Source: Gordonia aichiensis NBRC 108223 (GTDB taxonomy: Bacteria; Actinomycetota; Actinomycetes; Mycobacteriales; Mycobacteriaceae). From it: 64,000 bases of DNA. The DNA lies in contig NZ_BANR01000004.1 in the NCBI RefSeq assembly GCF_000332975.1, positions 248,001 through 312,000 on the forward strand, written 5' to 3'. The notes under the pieces are model-generated. The model made no database searches and was not told the origin of the DNA. It was given only the letters and a program-made list of their open reading frames with translations. This document shows, in pieces, positions 43,468 to 51,539 of this stretch. The first letter of the stretch is position 1. Every line of letters starts with the position of its first letter. Position numbers and translations under genes: made by a program.

Positions 43468-43485
43468 TGCTTGCACGAGCTAGCA
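43468..43485. promoter_or_regulatory. Operator-like motif in the XRE gene promoter
   Basis: TGCTTGCACGAGCTAGCA is followed 9 bp later by ATACTGG. It matches the hbhA promoter motif at 37454-37471 in 16 of 18 bases, including the same -10 sequence. Its position just ahead of the XRE start suggests autoregulation and control of hbhA by the same protein. Confidence 0.65.
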
Positions 43486-43527
43486 CTCGCGCCGATACTG
43501 GCAGAGGCAGCGAGTATCGGGAGTGAA

Positions 43528-44109
43528 ATGTCAGCACAGAGCAATGCAAGCCCGTCGGACCATGGCACCAATACCGGCACGAACACCGGGTCCGACGACA
43601 CGCGCGTCGCCACGAGTGGAGTCGACGCACACGCGCAGGGCGTGGATGCCGGCGGCGCAGCCACAGGGGGAGAGGGCACCGGCAGCGACGGCTCGAGCAA
43701 CCCGGTCGAGACGGTCGCCAATGCCGCGCAGGACGTGGTGGCCACGGCCGCGCAGGACATCGGCTCCTTCATCCGCTCGCAGCGTGTGGCTGCCGAGGTC
43801 TCGCTTCGTCAGCTCGCCGACCGCGCCGGCGTGTCGAACCCGTACCTGAGCCAGATCGAGCGAGGGCTGCGTAAACCGTCGGCCGACGTTCTGGCGCAGA
43901 TCGCGAAGGGGCTGCGGGTGTCCGCCGAGGTGCTCTACGTGCGAGCGGGCATCCTCGAGGAGCGTCCGGCGAGCCCGGTGCGCGACGCTCTCCTGATCGA
44001 CACGTCGATCAGCGAACGACAGAAGCAGATGCTGCTGGAGATCTACGAATCCTTCCAGCGGGAGAACCGCGAGAACGACGCCGACCCGGCCGTTGGCGGG
44101 CGCGGCTAG
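43528..44109 (+). CDS. XRE-family regulator with acidic N-terminal arm (Rv0474-like)
   Basis: A 193-residue regulator. Residues 1-80 are low-complexity and rich in Thr, Gly, Asp and Ser. Residues about 80-140 hold the HTH (FIRSQRVAAEVSLRQLADRAGVSNPYLSQIERG), and the C-terminus has a charged helix (ISERQKQMLLEIYESFQRE). I used the ATG at 43528, with GGGAG about 5 bp upstream; an upstream TTG would run through the promoter motif. In M. tuberculosis the homologue directly precedes hbhA; here hbhA is elsewhere but shares the promoter motif. The DUF2516 gene follows 10 bp later. Confidence 0.88.
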   Translation: MSAQSNASPSDHGTNTGTNTGSDDTRVATSGVDAHAQGVDAGGAATGGEGTGSDGSSNPVETVANAAQDVVATAAQDIGSFIRSQRVAAEVSLRQLADRAGVSNPYLSQIERGLRKPSADVLAQIAKGLRVSAEVLYVRAGILEERPASPVRDALLIDTSISERQKQMLLEIYESFQRENRENDADPAVGGRG

Positions 44110-44119
44110 AGTGTGATTC

Positions 44120-44440
44120 GTGAACTTCGTGAGCTTTATGGCCGCGGGCCAAAACCTGATCCTGTGGGTGCTGACCATCGTCGCGGGTGTCGCGGCCGTG
44201 GTGTCACTCGTCCATGCGTCGATCCAGCGCTCGGACGCGTTTCCTGCGGTCGACCGGCAGAGCAAGTTGATCTGGGTGCTCATCCTGGCGGCCGCAACGC
44301 TCTTCATCTGGTTCTTCCAGGCGCCGTCGCTGTTCTATCTCATCGGCGTCGTGGCCGTGCTGGTCTACATCGTCGACGTGCGGCCCCGCGTGGATTCCAT
44401 CCAGGGCAAGTCGTGGTTCCGTAAGGTCGGGCGATCCTGA
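44120..44440 (+). CDS. DUF2516 small membrane protein (Rv0476-like)
   Basis: A 106-residue membrane protein with three predicted helices (LILWVLTIVAGVAAVVSLV, LIWVLILAAATLFIWFFQ, SLFYLIGVVAVLVYIV) and a short basic tail (DVRPRVDSIQGKSWFRKV). This matches the DUF2516 family. The GTG start is 10 bp after the XRE stop, so the two are cotranscribed, and a 20-bp perfect hairpin terminator follows. The function is unknown. The same gene pair occurs in mycobacteria, which suggests a functional link to the regulator or to envelope physiology. Confidence 0.85.
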   Translation: MNFVSFMAAGQNLILWVLTIVAGVAAVVSLVHASIQRSDAFPAVDRQSKLIWVLILAAATLFIWFFQAPSLFYLIGVVAVLVYIVDVRPRVDSIQGKSWFRKVGRS

Positions 44441-44478
44441 CCGTCTTTGCCGCGCGCTGATCCGCGCACCCCGAACCC

Positions 44479-44521
44479 ATACACAGCAACGCCCGCGAGG
44501 TTCGCGGGCGTTGCTGTGTAT
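44479..44521 (+). terminator. 20-bp perfect terminator hairpin
   Basis: 44479-44498 pairs with 44502-44521 without a mismatch; the loop is GGT. It lies 38 nt after the DUF2516 stop and ends the XRE-DUF2516 transcript. The stem is unusually long and no clear U-tract follows. Confidence 0.85.
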
Positions 44522-44560
44522 GTCCGGACGTCGGCGGCGTGACGATCGCCACGTCGGCTT

Positions 44561-44583
44561 AATCTGCATTTGAGATGCAAATT
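44561..44583. promoter_or_regulatory. NsrR operator
   Basis: The region contains TGCAT-TTGAG-ATGCA (44565-44579), an inverted repeat that resembles the known NsrR consensus (AAGATGCATTTNAAATGCATCTT). It lies 21 bp upstream of the nsrR start codon, where binding by the iron-sulfur form of NsrR would block transcription of nsrR-hmp. Confidence 0.82.
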
Positions 44584-44599
44584 ATGATCTGATGGTCCC

Positions 44600-45088
44600 A
44601 TGCACATGACGCGGTTCACCGACATCGGCTTACGCGTGGTGATGCGCCTGGCCGTGTCGAGTGGGTCGATGACGACGCGGGAACTCGCCGACGAGATGGC
44701 TGTGCCGTACACCCACGTCAGCAAGGTGACCGGGCGTCTTGCCGAACTCGGGGTCGTCCATTCGCGCCGAGGGCGCGCGGGAGGTCTGATCATCACGGAG
44801 TTGGGCCGCACCGCGCGGATCGGCTGGCTCGCCTCGAGCCTCGAGGGCAACGAGGAAGTCGTCGAATGTGACGGCGACACGCCCTGCCCGCTGCGCCGGG
44901 CCTGTCGTCTGCGCGGCGCACTCGCCAAGGCGCAGCGCGCATTCTTCGATGCTCTCGACGACCATACGGTCGGCGATCTCGTCGCCGACCCCACCGGAGC
45001 GGTACTGCTCACCCTCGACGACCGACGACGCGCAGGAGCGTCGTCGGAGATAGTGCCGAACACTCTCGGCAGCAACAGTTTTCGCTGA
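44600..45088 (+). CDS. nsrR: Nitric-oxide-sensing repressor NsrR
   Basis: A 162-residue Rrf2-family regulator. The winged helix is in RFTDIGLRVVMRLAVSSGSMTTRELADEM, and the [4Fe-4S] ligands are Cys90, Cys96 and Cys102 (C-x5-C-x5-C in ECDGDTPCPLRRACRL), the NsrR spacing. NO destroys the cluster and releases the operator. The NsrR box lies just upstream and the flavohemoglobin gene 29 bp downstream, so it forms an autoregulated NO-detoxification operon. The ATG at 44600 is used; the ATG at 44606 is equally possible. Confidence 0.93.
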   Translation: MHMTRFTDIGLRVVMRLAVSSGSMTTRELADEMAVPYTHVSKVTGRLAELGVVHSRRGRAGGLIITELGRTARIGWLASSLEGNEEVVECDGDTPCPLRRACRLRGALAKAQRAFFDALDDHTVGDLVADPTGAVLLTLDDRRRAGASSEIVPNTLGSNSFR

Positions 45089-45117
45089 TCGGCGAAACCC
45101 TAGGATCGGAGTCATCC

Positions 45118-46359
45118 GTGCTCACTGCATCCACTCGCGACGTCATTGCGGCCACCCTGCCCGCAGTCGAGGGAGCGCTCGGAGAAATCACCCCCAATTT
45201 CTATCGGCGGATGTTCGCCGCCCACCCGGACCTGTTGGACGACCTGTTCAATCGCACTCATCAGCGCACTGGTGAGCAGCCCATGGCGCTCGCGGGTTCC
45301 ATAGCGGCGTTCGCGCACCTGCAACTCGAGCCCGACCTGCGCAGGCAGCGGTTCATCATCGATCGCATTGCCCACAAGCATGCGTCATTGGGAGTGACCG
45401 CTGACCAATACGCCGTCGTGCACGAGCATCTCTTCGGCGCCATCGTCGAAGTCCTCGGTGATGCGGTGACGCCGGAGGTTGCCAATGCGTGGGACGAATT
45501 GTATTGGGAGATGGCCGATGTGCTCGTGCGTGAGGAGAACGGGCTTTATGCGGAGGCCGGGGTCTCGCCGGGGCGGGTGTGGCGCGATCTCGTGGTGCTC
45601 CGACGCGAACAGGTGTCGCCGGATGCCGTGTCGTTCACTCTCGCGCGAGGAGACGGCGGTGATCTCCCTCGCTTCACGCCGGGCCAGTACATCTCGGTGC
45701 AGGTTCCGCTTGCCGACGGCGCGCGCCAGATCCGTCAGTACAGTCTCGTCGGATCACCATCCGTACGTGCGGAGTGGCGCATCAGCGTGAAGTCTGCAGG
45801 CGAGGTCTCGACTCACATTCACGAGAATCTCTTCGAGGGTGACATGCTGCACGTGTCGATGCCCTTCGGAGATCTCATTCTGCCGGAAGATGATTCACCA
45901 CTGCTGCTTGCGTCAGCGGGTATCGGATGCACCCCGGTCATCGGTCTGCTCACAGCGCTGTCCGAGTCGGGAACCCACAGGCAGGTCACCGTGCTGCACG
46001 CCGACCACTCGCGCGCCGGGCAACCCCACCGCGGCCAACTCGGGACGCTCGTCGACTCGATCGACACGGCTCGGCTCTATCAGTGGTACAGAGAGGGCGT
46101 CGACGGCTTGTGGTCGGACACGGTGCGTCGCGGACGCATGTCGCTCGACGGAATCGACCTGGTCGACGGTGTGCATGCGATGTTGTGCGGCCCCACCGGC
46201 TTCCTCGACTCGATGCGCACGCAACTCCTCGAGCGGGACGTGCCGGAGAGTCGAATTCACTTTGAGACATTCGGCCCCGAGTTATTGCGCACGGGAGCGG
46301 CTGCGTCGAGTCAGGGGAGCAGGGCGTCGGAACACCGCGGCGCGGCGAATACACTGTGA
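45118..46359 (+). CDS. hmp: Flavohemoprotein (NO dioxygenase)
   Basis: A 413-residue NO-detoxifying enzyme that converts NO and O2 to nitrate using NAD(P)H. The globin domain (about 1-140) has Tyr29 in the distal pocket and proximal His88 in IAHKHASLG. The FAD-binding region is RQIRQYSLVGSP, and the NAD-binding end is LASAGIGCTPVIGLL with AMLCGPTGFLDSM. The first 20 residues show no odd features. The GTG start is 29 bp after nsrR. A MerR regulator follows 3 bp after its stop, so all three genes should be on one message. Confidence 0.95.
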   Translation: MLTASTRDVIAATLPAVEGALGEITPNFYRRMFAAHPDLLDDLFNRTHQRTGEQPMALAGSIAAFAHLQLEPDLRRQRFIIDRIAHKHASLGVTADQYAVVHEHLFGAIVEVLGDAVTPEVANAWDELYWEMADVLVREENGLYAEAGVSPGRVWRDLVVLRREQVSPDAVSFTLARGDGGDLPRFTPGQYISVQVPLADGARQIRQYSLVGSPSVRAEWRISVKSAGEVSTHIHENLFEGDMLHVSMPFGDLILPEDDSPLLLASAGIGCTPVIGLLTALSESGTHRQVTVLHADHSRAGQPHRGQLGTLVDSIDTARLYQWYREGVDGLWSDTVRRGRMSLDGIDLVDGVHAMLCGPTGFLDSMRTQLLERDVPESRIHFETFGPELLRTGAAASSQGSRASEHRGAANTL

Positions 46360-46362
46360 TCC

Positions 46363-47250
46363 GTGGCTGAGTATCGGATCAACGACCTCGCGGAGGCGTC
46401 AGGGGTCAGTGTCCGCAACATCCGCGTCTATCAGGACCGCGGACTGCTTCCGGCTCCGACGATCCGTGGCCGCACGGGGTGGTACTCCGACGAACATCTG
46501 GTCCGACTCAATCTGATCTCCCGCATGCTCGAACGCGGGTACACCTTTGCGACGATCAGCGAGTTGCTGCATGCAGCGCACTACGGGATGAAGGTCGAGC
46601 ACGTTCTGCGGGGCGAACCCAAGGGCGGGCGGTTCCGCAACTTCAAACGCGCGGCCACGATCACCATCACCGAGCTCCGCAAGACGCTCAACGCGTCCGA
46701 CAAGTCGATCGCGCTCGGGCAGAAACTCGGTCTTCTCGTCAAAGACGGGGCGCACTACGCGATCAAGAACCCCGAGGTCCTCGAGGGTGCTGAGGTGCTG
46801 GTCAAGAGCGGCATCGACATCGATGTCCTGCTCGACCGGTTCGTCCGCGTCCAGGACGACCTGGAGGACGCCGCACGCAGCTTCGTGTCGATCATCACCG
46901 ACAAGTACTTCGACGAGAAGCTGCCCGAACTCGGCGAGGCGAATGTCAGCAAGATGGCCGAACTGATCCAGACGGTGCGGCCGATGGCCCACGACATCGT
47001 CGAGACCACGTTCCGCAAAGCGCTCGACGACGAGATCTCGAAGGCCATCGGTGAGGCGTCGACCTACTTCGACGCCGCCACATCGGAGGACACCACATCG
47101 GAGGGCACACCGCCCGCCGAGACAGCGGTGGGCGATAGCCCGCCTAATGTGACAACGAGTAGTGTTACATCGAATGGTGTTGTTCGTGATGAATCCTCGC
47201 CATCCGGTGTCCGTGAGGGCCTCGCCGATCAGGACCGATCAGGCACGTAG
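46363..47250 (+). CDS. MerR-family regulator
   Basis: A 295-residue MerR-type protein. The HTH is at the start (YRINDLAEASGVSVRNIRVYQDRGLLP, with the expected Tyr/Arg wing), followed by a long helical domain. The C-terminal 50 residues are Thr/Ser/Glu-rich and probably disordered. This is longer than the typical 130-residue metal sensors, and no Cys cluster is visible, so the ligand is unknown; the class resembles actinobacterial MerR proteins that sense aromatic or lipid-like effectors. It lies 3 bp after hmp, which ties it to NO stress by position only. Confidence 0.83.
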   Translation: MAEYRINDLAEASGVSVRNIRVYQDRGLLPAPTIRGRTGWYSDEHLVRLNLISRMLERGYTFATISELLHAAHYGMKVEHVLRGEPKGGRFRNFKRAATITITELRKTLNASDKSIALGQKLGLLVKDGAHYAIKNPEVLEGAEVLVKSGIDIDVLLDRFVRVQDDLEDAARSFVSIITDKYFDEKLPELGEANVSKMAELIQTVRPMAHDIVETTFRKALDDEISKAIGEASTYFDAATSEDTTSEGTPPAETAVGDSPPNVTTSSVTSNGVVRDESSPSGVREGLADQDRSGT

Positions 47251-47334
47251 GCGACCGGCCTCATCGACACCGGTGTGCGAGGCACCAGGGCGACACACCA
47301 CACGGTGGACACACGCTGACGGGATGTGAGGGGT

Positions 47335-48414
47335 ATGAAGACGCGGAACCTGGCGCTCGGCGCTGCAGCGCTCGGACTCGGCGGTGTTGCGATCGGGGCA
47401 GGCACGAACGTCGCCGGAATCGCGCGTGGCGTGCTGTCGTCTGCGCCTGCCGTCGACGACGGGCCCGACGACCTCCTGGCCGACCCGACGGCGCCCCGTG
47501 TCCAGCGGAGCGTCACCAGCGTCGATTCCACGAAACTCAATGTCGAGATCTACGGCCCCGAGCCGGATGCCGCCGATACCGGCGACGTGATCGTCGCGGT
47601 GCACGGCTGGACGTGCAACACCCACTACTGGAACCCGCAGATCAACTATTTCGCGGACACGCGAACCGTCGTCGCCTACGACCAGCGTGGGCATGGGCTC
47701 AGCGAACTCGGTCGACGTAGGCCGACGATCGACACCCTTGGCCAGGATCTCGACGCTGTGCTCGGTGCCGTGGTGCCGCCCGGCCGTCGGGCTGTTCTCG
47801 TCGGACACAGCATGGGCGGTATGACGATCATGTCGTGGGCCAAACAGCATCCCGAGAAGGTCTCGACGACGGTATCGGCGGTGGTGCTCGCGTCCACAGC
47901 GGCGCAGGCGGTCATCCAGAATCATCTACTCATCCCCGAGGGGCTGCCGCGCTACAGCAAACCGTTCGTTCCGGCGGTCAGCCGGATCGTGACCAGTGCG
48001 TCGACCCCGCTACCGCACGGGCCGTTCACCTCGCGGGTGTCGCAGTACGTCGCACTCGGATCGTCGGCGCGCGCCTCACACGTCGAGTTCGTGGACAAGA
48101 TGATCATGTCGTGTCCGCCGCGTGCGCGCGGGCGGTGGGGTGCGGCGATGGGCCGTCTCGACGTCGCCGCGGGCCTCGAGGCGCTGCCGGTGCCGACGAC
48201 GGTGCTCGTGGGCACCGACGATCGGCTCACCCCGCGCAGGCATGCCGACGAGATGGCAGAGATCCTGCGCCGTAACGGTTCCCTGCGTGATGAGGTCGTC
48301 TTCGATGGGGTGGGTCACATGTCGACGATCGAGGCGGCCGAGCGTGTCAACGAGATCCTCGACGACATCCTCGGCGAGGTATCGCACACCGACGTGCGCA
48401 CCGCCCGCTCCTGA
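47335..48414 (+). CDS. Alpha/beta-hydrolase, membrane-associated
   Basis: A 359-residue hydrolase. The first 35 residues (NLALGAAALGLGGVAIGAGTNVAGI) form a Gly/Ala-rich hydrophobic anchor without a clear signal-peptidase site. The core has VIVAVHGWTCNTHYWNPQI, YDQRGHGLSE and the nucleophile elbow LVGHSMGGMT, with the catalytic His in DGVGHMSTIEAAE at the end. This is the pattern of epoxide-hydrolase or lipase-like enzymes of mycolata. ATG 47335 is used with GAGGGG just upstream. It ends 20 bp from the convergent murB gene. Confidence 0.83.
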   Translation: MKTRNLALGAAALGLGGVAIGAGTNVAGIARGVLSSAPAVDDGPDDLLADPTAPRVQRSVTSVDSTKLNVEIYGPEPDAADTGDVIVAVHGWTCNTHYWNPQINYFADTRTVVAYDQRGHGLSELGRRRPTIDTLGQDLDAVLGAVVPPGRRAVLVGHSMGGMTIMSWAKQHPEKVSTTVSAVVLASTAAQAVIQNHLLIPEGLPRYSKPFVPAVSRIVTSASTPLPHGPFTSRVSQYVALGSSARASHVEFVDKMIMSCPPRARGRWGAAMGRLDVAAGLEALPVPTTVLVGTDDRLTPRRHADEMAEILRRNGSLRDEVVFDGVGHMSTIEAAERVNEILDDILGEVSHTDVRTARS

Positions 48415-48434
48415 CGGGCCGCGCACGGCATTCG

Positions 48435-49517
48435 TCACAGGGAGCAGTTGACCAGCACCGGCTCGGGATGCAGCGTGACACCGAACGCCTGGCGCACACC
48501 GTCGCGGACGTCACGTGCGAGGTCGAGGACTTCGTCGGCGCTCGCCCCGCCCCGATTGGTCAGTGCGAGAGTGTGTTTGGTCGACAGCCGCACAGGTGAG
48601 GACGGCCCAGGGTAGCCCTTGGCGTACCCCGCCCGCTCGATCAACCAGCCTGCCGAGAGTTTGACGCCATCGGCCACCGGGAACGCGGGCGTCGAGATGT
48701 CGGAACCAACGCGCTCGCGGATACGTGACATGATCGCGGGCGCGTCGTCGGATCCGATGATCGGATTGGTGAAGAACGAACCGGCGCTCCAGGTGTCGTG
48801 GTCGTCGGCGTCGAGCACCATGCCCTTGCTGCGGCGCAGGGTCAGCACCGTCTCGCGGACGAGTGACGCATCGACGCGCGAATCGCGTGCGACGTCGAGC
48901 CGGTCGGCGAGATCGCGATAGCGCAACGGCTGGCTGAGTCGATCGTCGTTGAGCCAGAAGGAGACCGCGACGACGACGAAGTCATCGCGGTACTTCAGAG
49001 TGCTTGTCCGGTAACCCAATCCGAGCTCACCCGGTGACACCCAGCGCAATGTTCCCGCTCGCCTGTCGAGTACCTGAACGCTGCGCAGCACGTCGGCGAC
49101 CTCCACCCCGTACGCTCCTACGTTCTGCACCGGAGTGGCGCCGGCGGCACCCGGAATCCCTGAAAGGCACTCCAGCCCACCGAATCCGGCGTCGATCGTT
49201 GCGGCGACGAGGGTGTCCCACACAACGCCTGCGTCGGCCGTCACATGCGGGCGGCCGGATTCGCGGCCGGTGCCGAAGTCGATCCGTGCGCTCTCGATGA
49301 CGACGGCGGTGCCCCCGAATCCGTCGTCGGAGATCAACAGGTTCGAGCCGCCACCGATGACAAGCACCGGTTCGGAGTCGGCATCGAGTGCGGTGATCTC
49401 CTCGACGACGCTGCGCGTGTCCGGGCAGTGCACGATCGCGTGCGCCGGGCCACCGACCCGCAGGGTGGTGAGGTCGGCGAGTGGCGCGGACTGCAGGGCG
49501 GAGGGGTTGTCGATCAC
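48435..49517 (-). CDS. murB: UDP-N-acetylenolpyruvoylglucosamine reductase
   Basis: A 360-residue FAD enzyme that makes UDP-N-acetylmuramate in peptidoglycan synthesis. The FAD region is LVIGGGSNLLISDDGFGG, followed by LSGIPGAAGATPVQNVGAYG. The catalytic Ser lies in SAGSFFTNP, the Arg in YRTSTLKYR, and the late Glu in HPEPVLVN, which is the type I MurB arrangement. The GTG at 49517 is used. It is divergent from the first DUF2505 gene, as murB is beside Rv0481c in M. tuberculosis. It is essential in most bacteria. Confidence 0.95.
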   Translation of the reverse strand: MIDNPSALQSAPLADLTTLRVGGPAHAIVHCPDTRSVVEEITALDADSEPVLVIGGGSNLLISDDGFGGTAVVIESARIDFGTGRESGRPHVTADAGVVWDTLVAATIDAGFGGLECLSGIPGAAGATPVQNVGAYGVEVADVLRSVQVLDRRAGTLRWVSPGELGLGYRTSTLKYRDDFVVVAVSFWLNDDRLSQPLRYRDLADRLDVARDSRVDASLVRETVLTLRRSKGMVLDADDHDTWSAGSFFTNPIIGSDDAPAIMSRIRERVGSDISTPAFPVADGVKLSAGWLIERAGYAKGYPGPSSPVRLSTKHTLALTNRGGASADEVLDLARDVRDGVRQAFGVTLHPEPVLVNCSL

Positions 49518-49600
49518 CGTGTAACGGTAACCGAGCGCGCGCCGTCGGGCCGATGGTGCGCGGCGGCTCGGGCAGTCTCCCTCGGGTAGTCTCCTCAGTC

Positions 49601-50095
49601 ATGGCGAGCACGCTGAACCACACCGTGTCCTACCCGTTCTCCACCGCGCGATACTGGGAGATCATCACCACCGAGCAGTATTGGCGTGATCTGCTCCAGA
49701 TCATCAACTCGAGTCACGGTGTGCTCGAGTCGTTCTCCCTCGACGGCGACACCGTGACCGTCGAGATGAAGCAGGGTATCCCCGAGGACAAGCTGCCGTC
49801 GATGATCACCAAGGTCCGCCCCGGCGATCTGGAGATCCCGCGACGCAATGTGTTCACGCGCAACGGCGAGACCATCAGCGGAACGATGACCGCGTCGGTC
49901 AGCGGCGCGCCTGCGACGGTCGAGGCCACGGTGTCGGTGACCGGCGATCCCGCCTCGATGCAGTACAGCGGCAGCGCGAATGTGTCGATACCGTTCGTCG
50001 GCGGCAAGATCGAGAAGGCGGTCATCGACGAGCTGACCAAGCTGCTCGACGCCGAGCACGACGAAACCGTCACCTGGGAGAAGTCCGGCCACTGA
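49601..50095 (+). CDS. DUF2505 family protein (copy 1)
   Basis: A 164-residue SRPBCC-like protein (DUF2505). The N-terminal block (TVSYPFSTARYWEIITTEQYWRDLL) is followed by a beta-rich body (TVEMKQGIPEDKLPSMIT, then GTMTASVSGAPATVEATVSV) and a C-terminal helix (IEKAVIDELTKLLDAEHD). The fold is thought to bind hydrophobic ligands, but no member is characterised. The ATG has TAGTCT 9 bp upstream and no ribosome-binding site (leaderless style). A paralogue follows 94 bp later. Confidence 0.82.
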   Translation: MASTLNHTVSYPFSTARYWEIITTEQYWRDLLQIINSSHGVLESFSLDGDTVTVEMKQGIPEDKLPSMITKVRPGDLEIPRRNVFTRNGETISGTMTASVSGAPATVEATVSVTGDPASMQYSGSANVSIPFVGGKIEKAVIDELTKLLDAEHDETVTWEKSGH

Positions 50096-50189
50096 GCCCG
50101 ACGCCGCGCCTGCGTGTCCCGTTGCGGTGCAGGTGGGCCGCCCGCTCCGGTTTTTGGTGGCCGAACCCTGCTCGGTTAGCCTGAAACCC

Positions 50190-50699
50190 ATGGCACGACG
50201 GCTCAGTTACTCAGCGCGCTACACCCATCCCGTGGAGAAGCTGTACGAAGCGCAGAGCACCAAGCAGTACTGGGACGACATGATGGCCGGCTTTCAGATG
50301 ATCTCGCCGCACTGCGAGGTCGAGGATTTTCGATCCGACGAGACCGGCATGCGTGTTGTCCTCAAGCAGACGATCGGACGCAACCAGCTCCCGCCGTTGG
50401 CGCAGACGGTCCTCATGAAGGACATGGTCATCACCCGCGAGGAGTCGTTCGGCCCGTTCGACCCCGACAACACCAAGGGCGACTACAACGCGTCGATCCC
50501 CGCGGGGCCCGGCAGTCTCAACGGGTGGCAGGAGCTGTTTCCCACCGACACCGGCTGCACGATCCGGAAGACCACCGAGGTCAAGGTGTTCATCCCGTTC
50601 GTCAATGGCAAGCTGGAGCAATTGATGCTGGTCAACCTCGTCGACCTCTTCCGTGCGGAGGCGGAGTACGCGGCGGACTGGGTCGCGAAGAACCTCTAG
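50190..50699 (+). CDS. DUF2505 family protein (copy 2)
   Basis: A 169-residue paralogue of the preceding protein with the same layout: YSARYTHPVEKLYEAQSTKQYWDDMM, then MRVVLKQTIGRNQLPPLAQ, and a C-terminal helix (LEQLMLVNLVDLFRAEAEYAADW). The two copies share the spacing of the W/Y residues but have clearly diverged. The ATG is preceded by TTAGCCT, a -10-like hexamer 9 bp upstream. The duplication suggests related but separate ligands or partners. The methyltransferase gene begins 6 bp after its stop. Confidence 0.82.
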   Translation: MARRLSYSARYTHPVEKLYEAQSTKQYWDDMMAGFQMISPHCEVEDFRSDETGMRVVLKQTIGRNQLPPLAQTVLMKDMVITREESFGPFDPDNTKGDYNASIPAGPGSLNGWQELFPTDTGCTIRKTTEVKVFIPFVNGKLEQLMLVNLVDLFRAEAEYAADWVAKNL

Positions 50700-50705
50700 T
50701 CCGAC

Positions 50706-51518
50706 GTGAGCGGGCCCGGCCGACACACACCAGCAGGCCGAATCACTCGCGGTACGACGAACATCAACCGGCTGCGTCGAGTCGACCGTTGGATGGCGAA
50801 TGAACCGACCGTGCAGTCGGCGTTGGGAGCGTCCGACACGCCCCTCGTCGTCGACCTCGGCTACGGAGCCCGACCCGACACCACCGTGGAGATGGCTCAG
50901 CGATTGCGGGTCGTGGCGCCCGGCCTGGAGATGGTGGGGCTCGAGATCGATCCCGAGCGCGTGGTTTCACCCCGCGACGGTGTTCGATTCGGCCTCGGCG
51001 GATTCGAACTCGCAGGTCTGCGTCCGCACGTGGTGCGAGCGTTCAACGTACTCCGCCAGTACGACGAGCACGAGGTGTGGCCGGTGTGGCGTCAGCTGGC
51101 GGGTGAGATAGCCCCCGGCGGTGTGATCGTCGAGGGCACGTGCGATGAACTCGGTCGACGCTGCACATGGGTGCTGCTCGACGCCGACGGCCCCCGCAGC
51201 CTCACGCTGAGCTGGGCACCCGCCCACACGGGCCGACCATCGGAGCTCGCCGAGCGCCTGCCCAAGGCGCTGATCCATCGCAACGTGCCCGGCGAACCCG
51301 TGCACGATCTCCTCGTCGCCGCCGATCGATGCTGGGACGTCGCGGCCCCGCAGGCCGCATTCGGACCCAGGGCGAGGTGGCGTGAAACGCGACGACTGCT
51401 TACCGCGGCGGGAGTTCCCATCGCGCCGGTTCGAGGGCGCAGCGTCGACAACGTCTTGACGGTTCCGTGGTCCGTCGTTGCGCCGACGGTGTGGCGAGAC
51501 TGTGGTTTCGGCCGGTGA
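50706..51518 (+). CDS. Class I SAM-dependent methyltransferase-like protein
   Basis: A 270-residue protein with a Rossmann-type start (LVVDLGYGARPDTTVEMAQRL) and an acidic residue after the next strand (MVGLEIDPERV), the arrangement of SAM binding. The VVRAFNVLRQYDEHEVWPVW segment and APGGVIVEGTCDE block follow. The usual C-terminal substrate domain is replaced by an unusual segment (FGPRARWRETRRLL ... VDNVLTVPWSVV), so the methyl acceptor is unknown. The GTG is 6 bp after the DUF2505 gene, hence cotranscribed. Similar genes lie near murB in mycolata. Confidence 0.75.
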   Translation: MSGPGRHTPAGRITRGTTNINRLRRVDRWMANEPTVQSALGASDTPLVVDLGYGARPDTTVEMAQRLRVVAPGLEMVGLEIDPERVVSPRDGVRFGLGGFELAGLRPHVVRAFNVLRQYDEHEVWPVWRQLAGEIAPGGVIVEGTCDELGRRCTWVLLDADGPRSLTLSWAPAHTGRPSELAERLPKALIHRNVPGEPVHDLLVAADRCWDVAAPQAAFGPRARWRETRRLLTAAGVPIAPVRGRSVDNVLTVPWSVVAPTVWRDCGFGR

Positions 51519-51539
51519 CCGCCCACTAGTCTTGCCACC

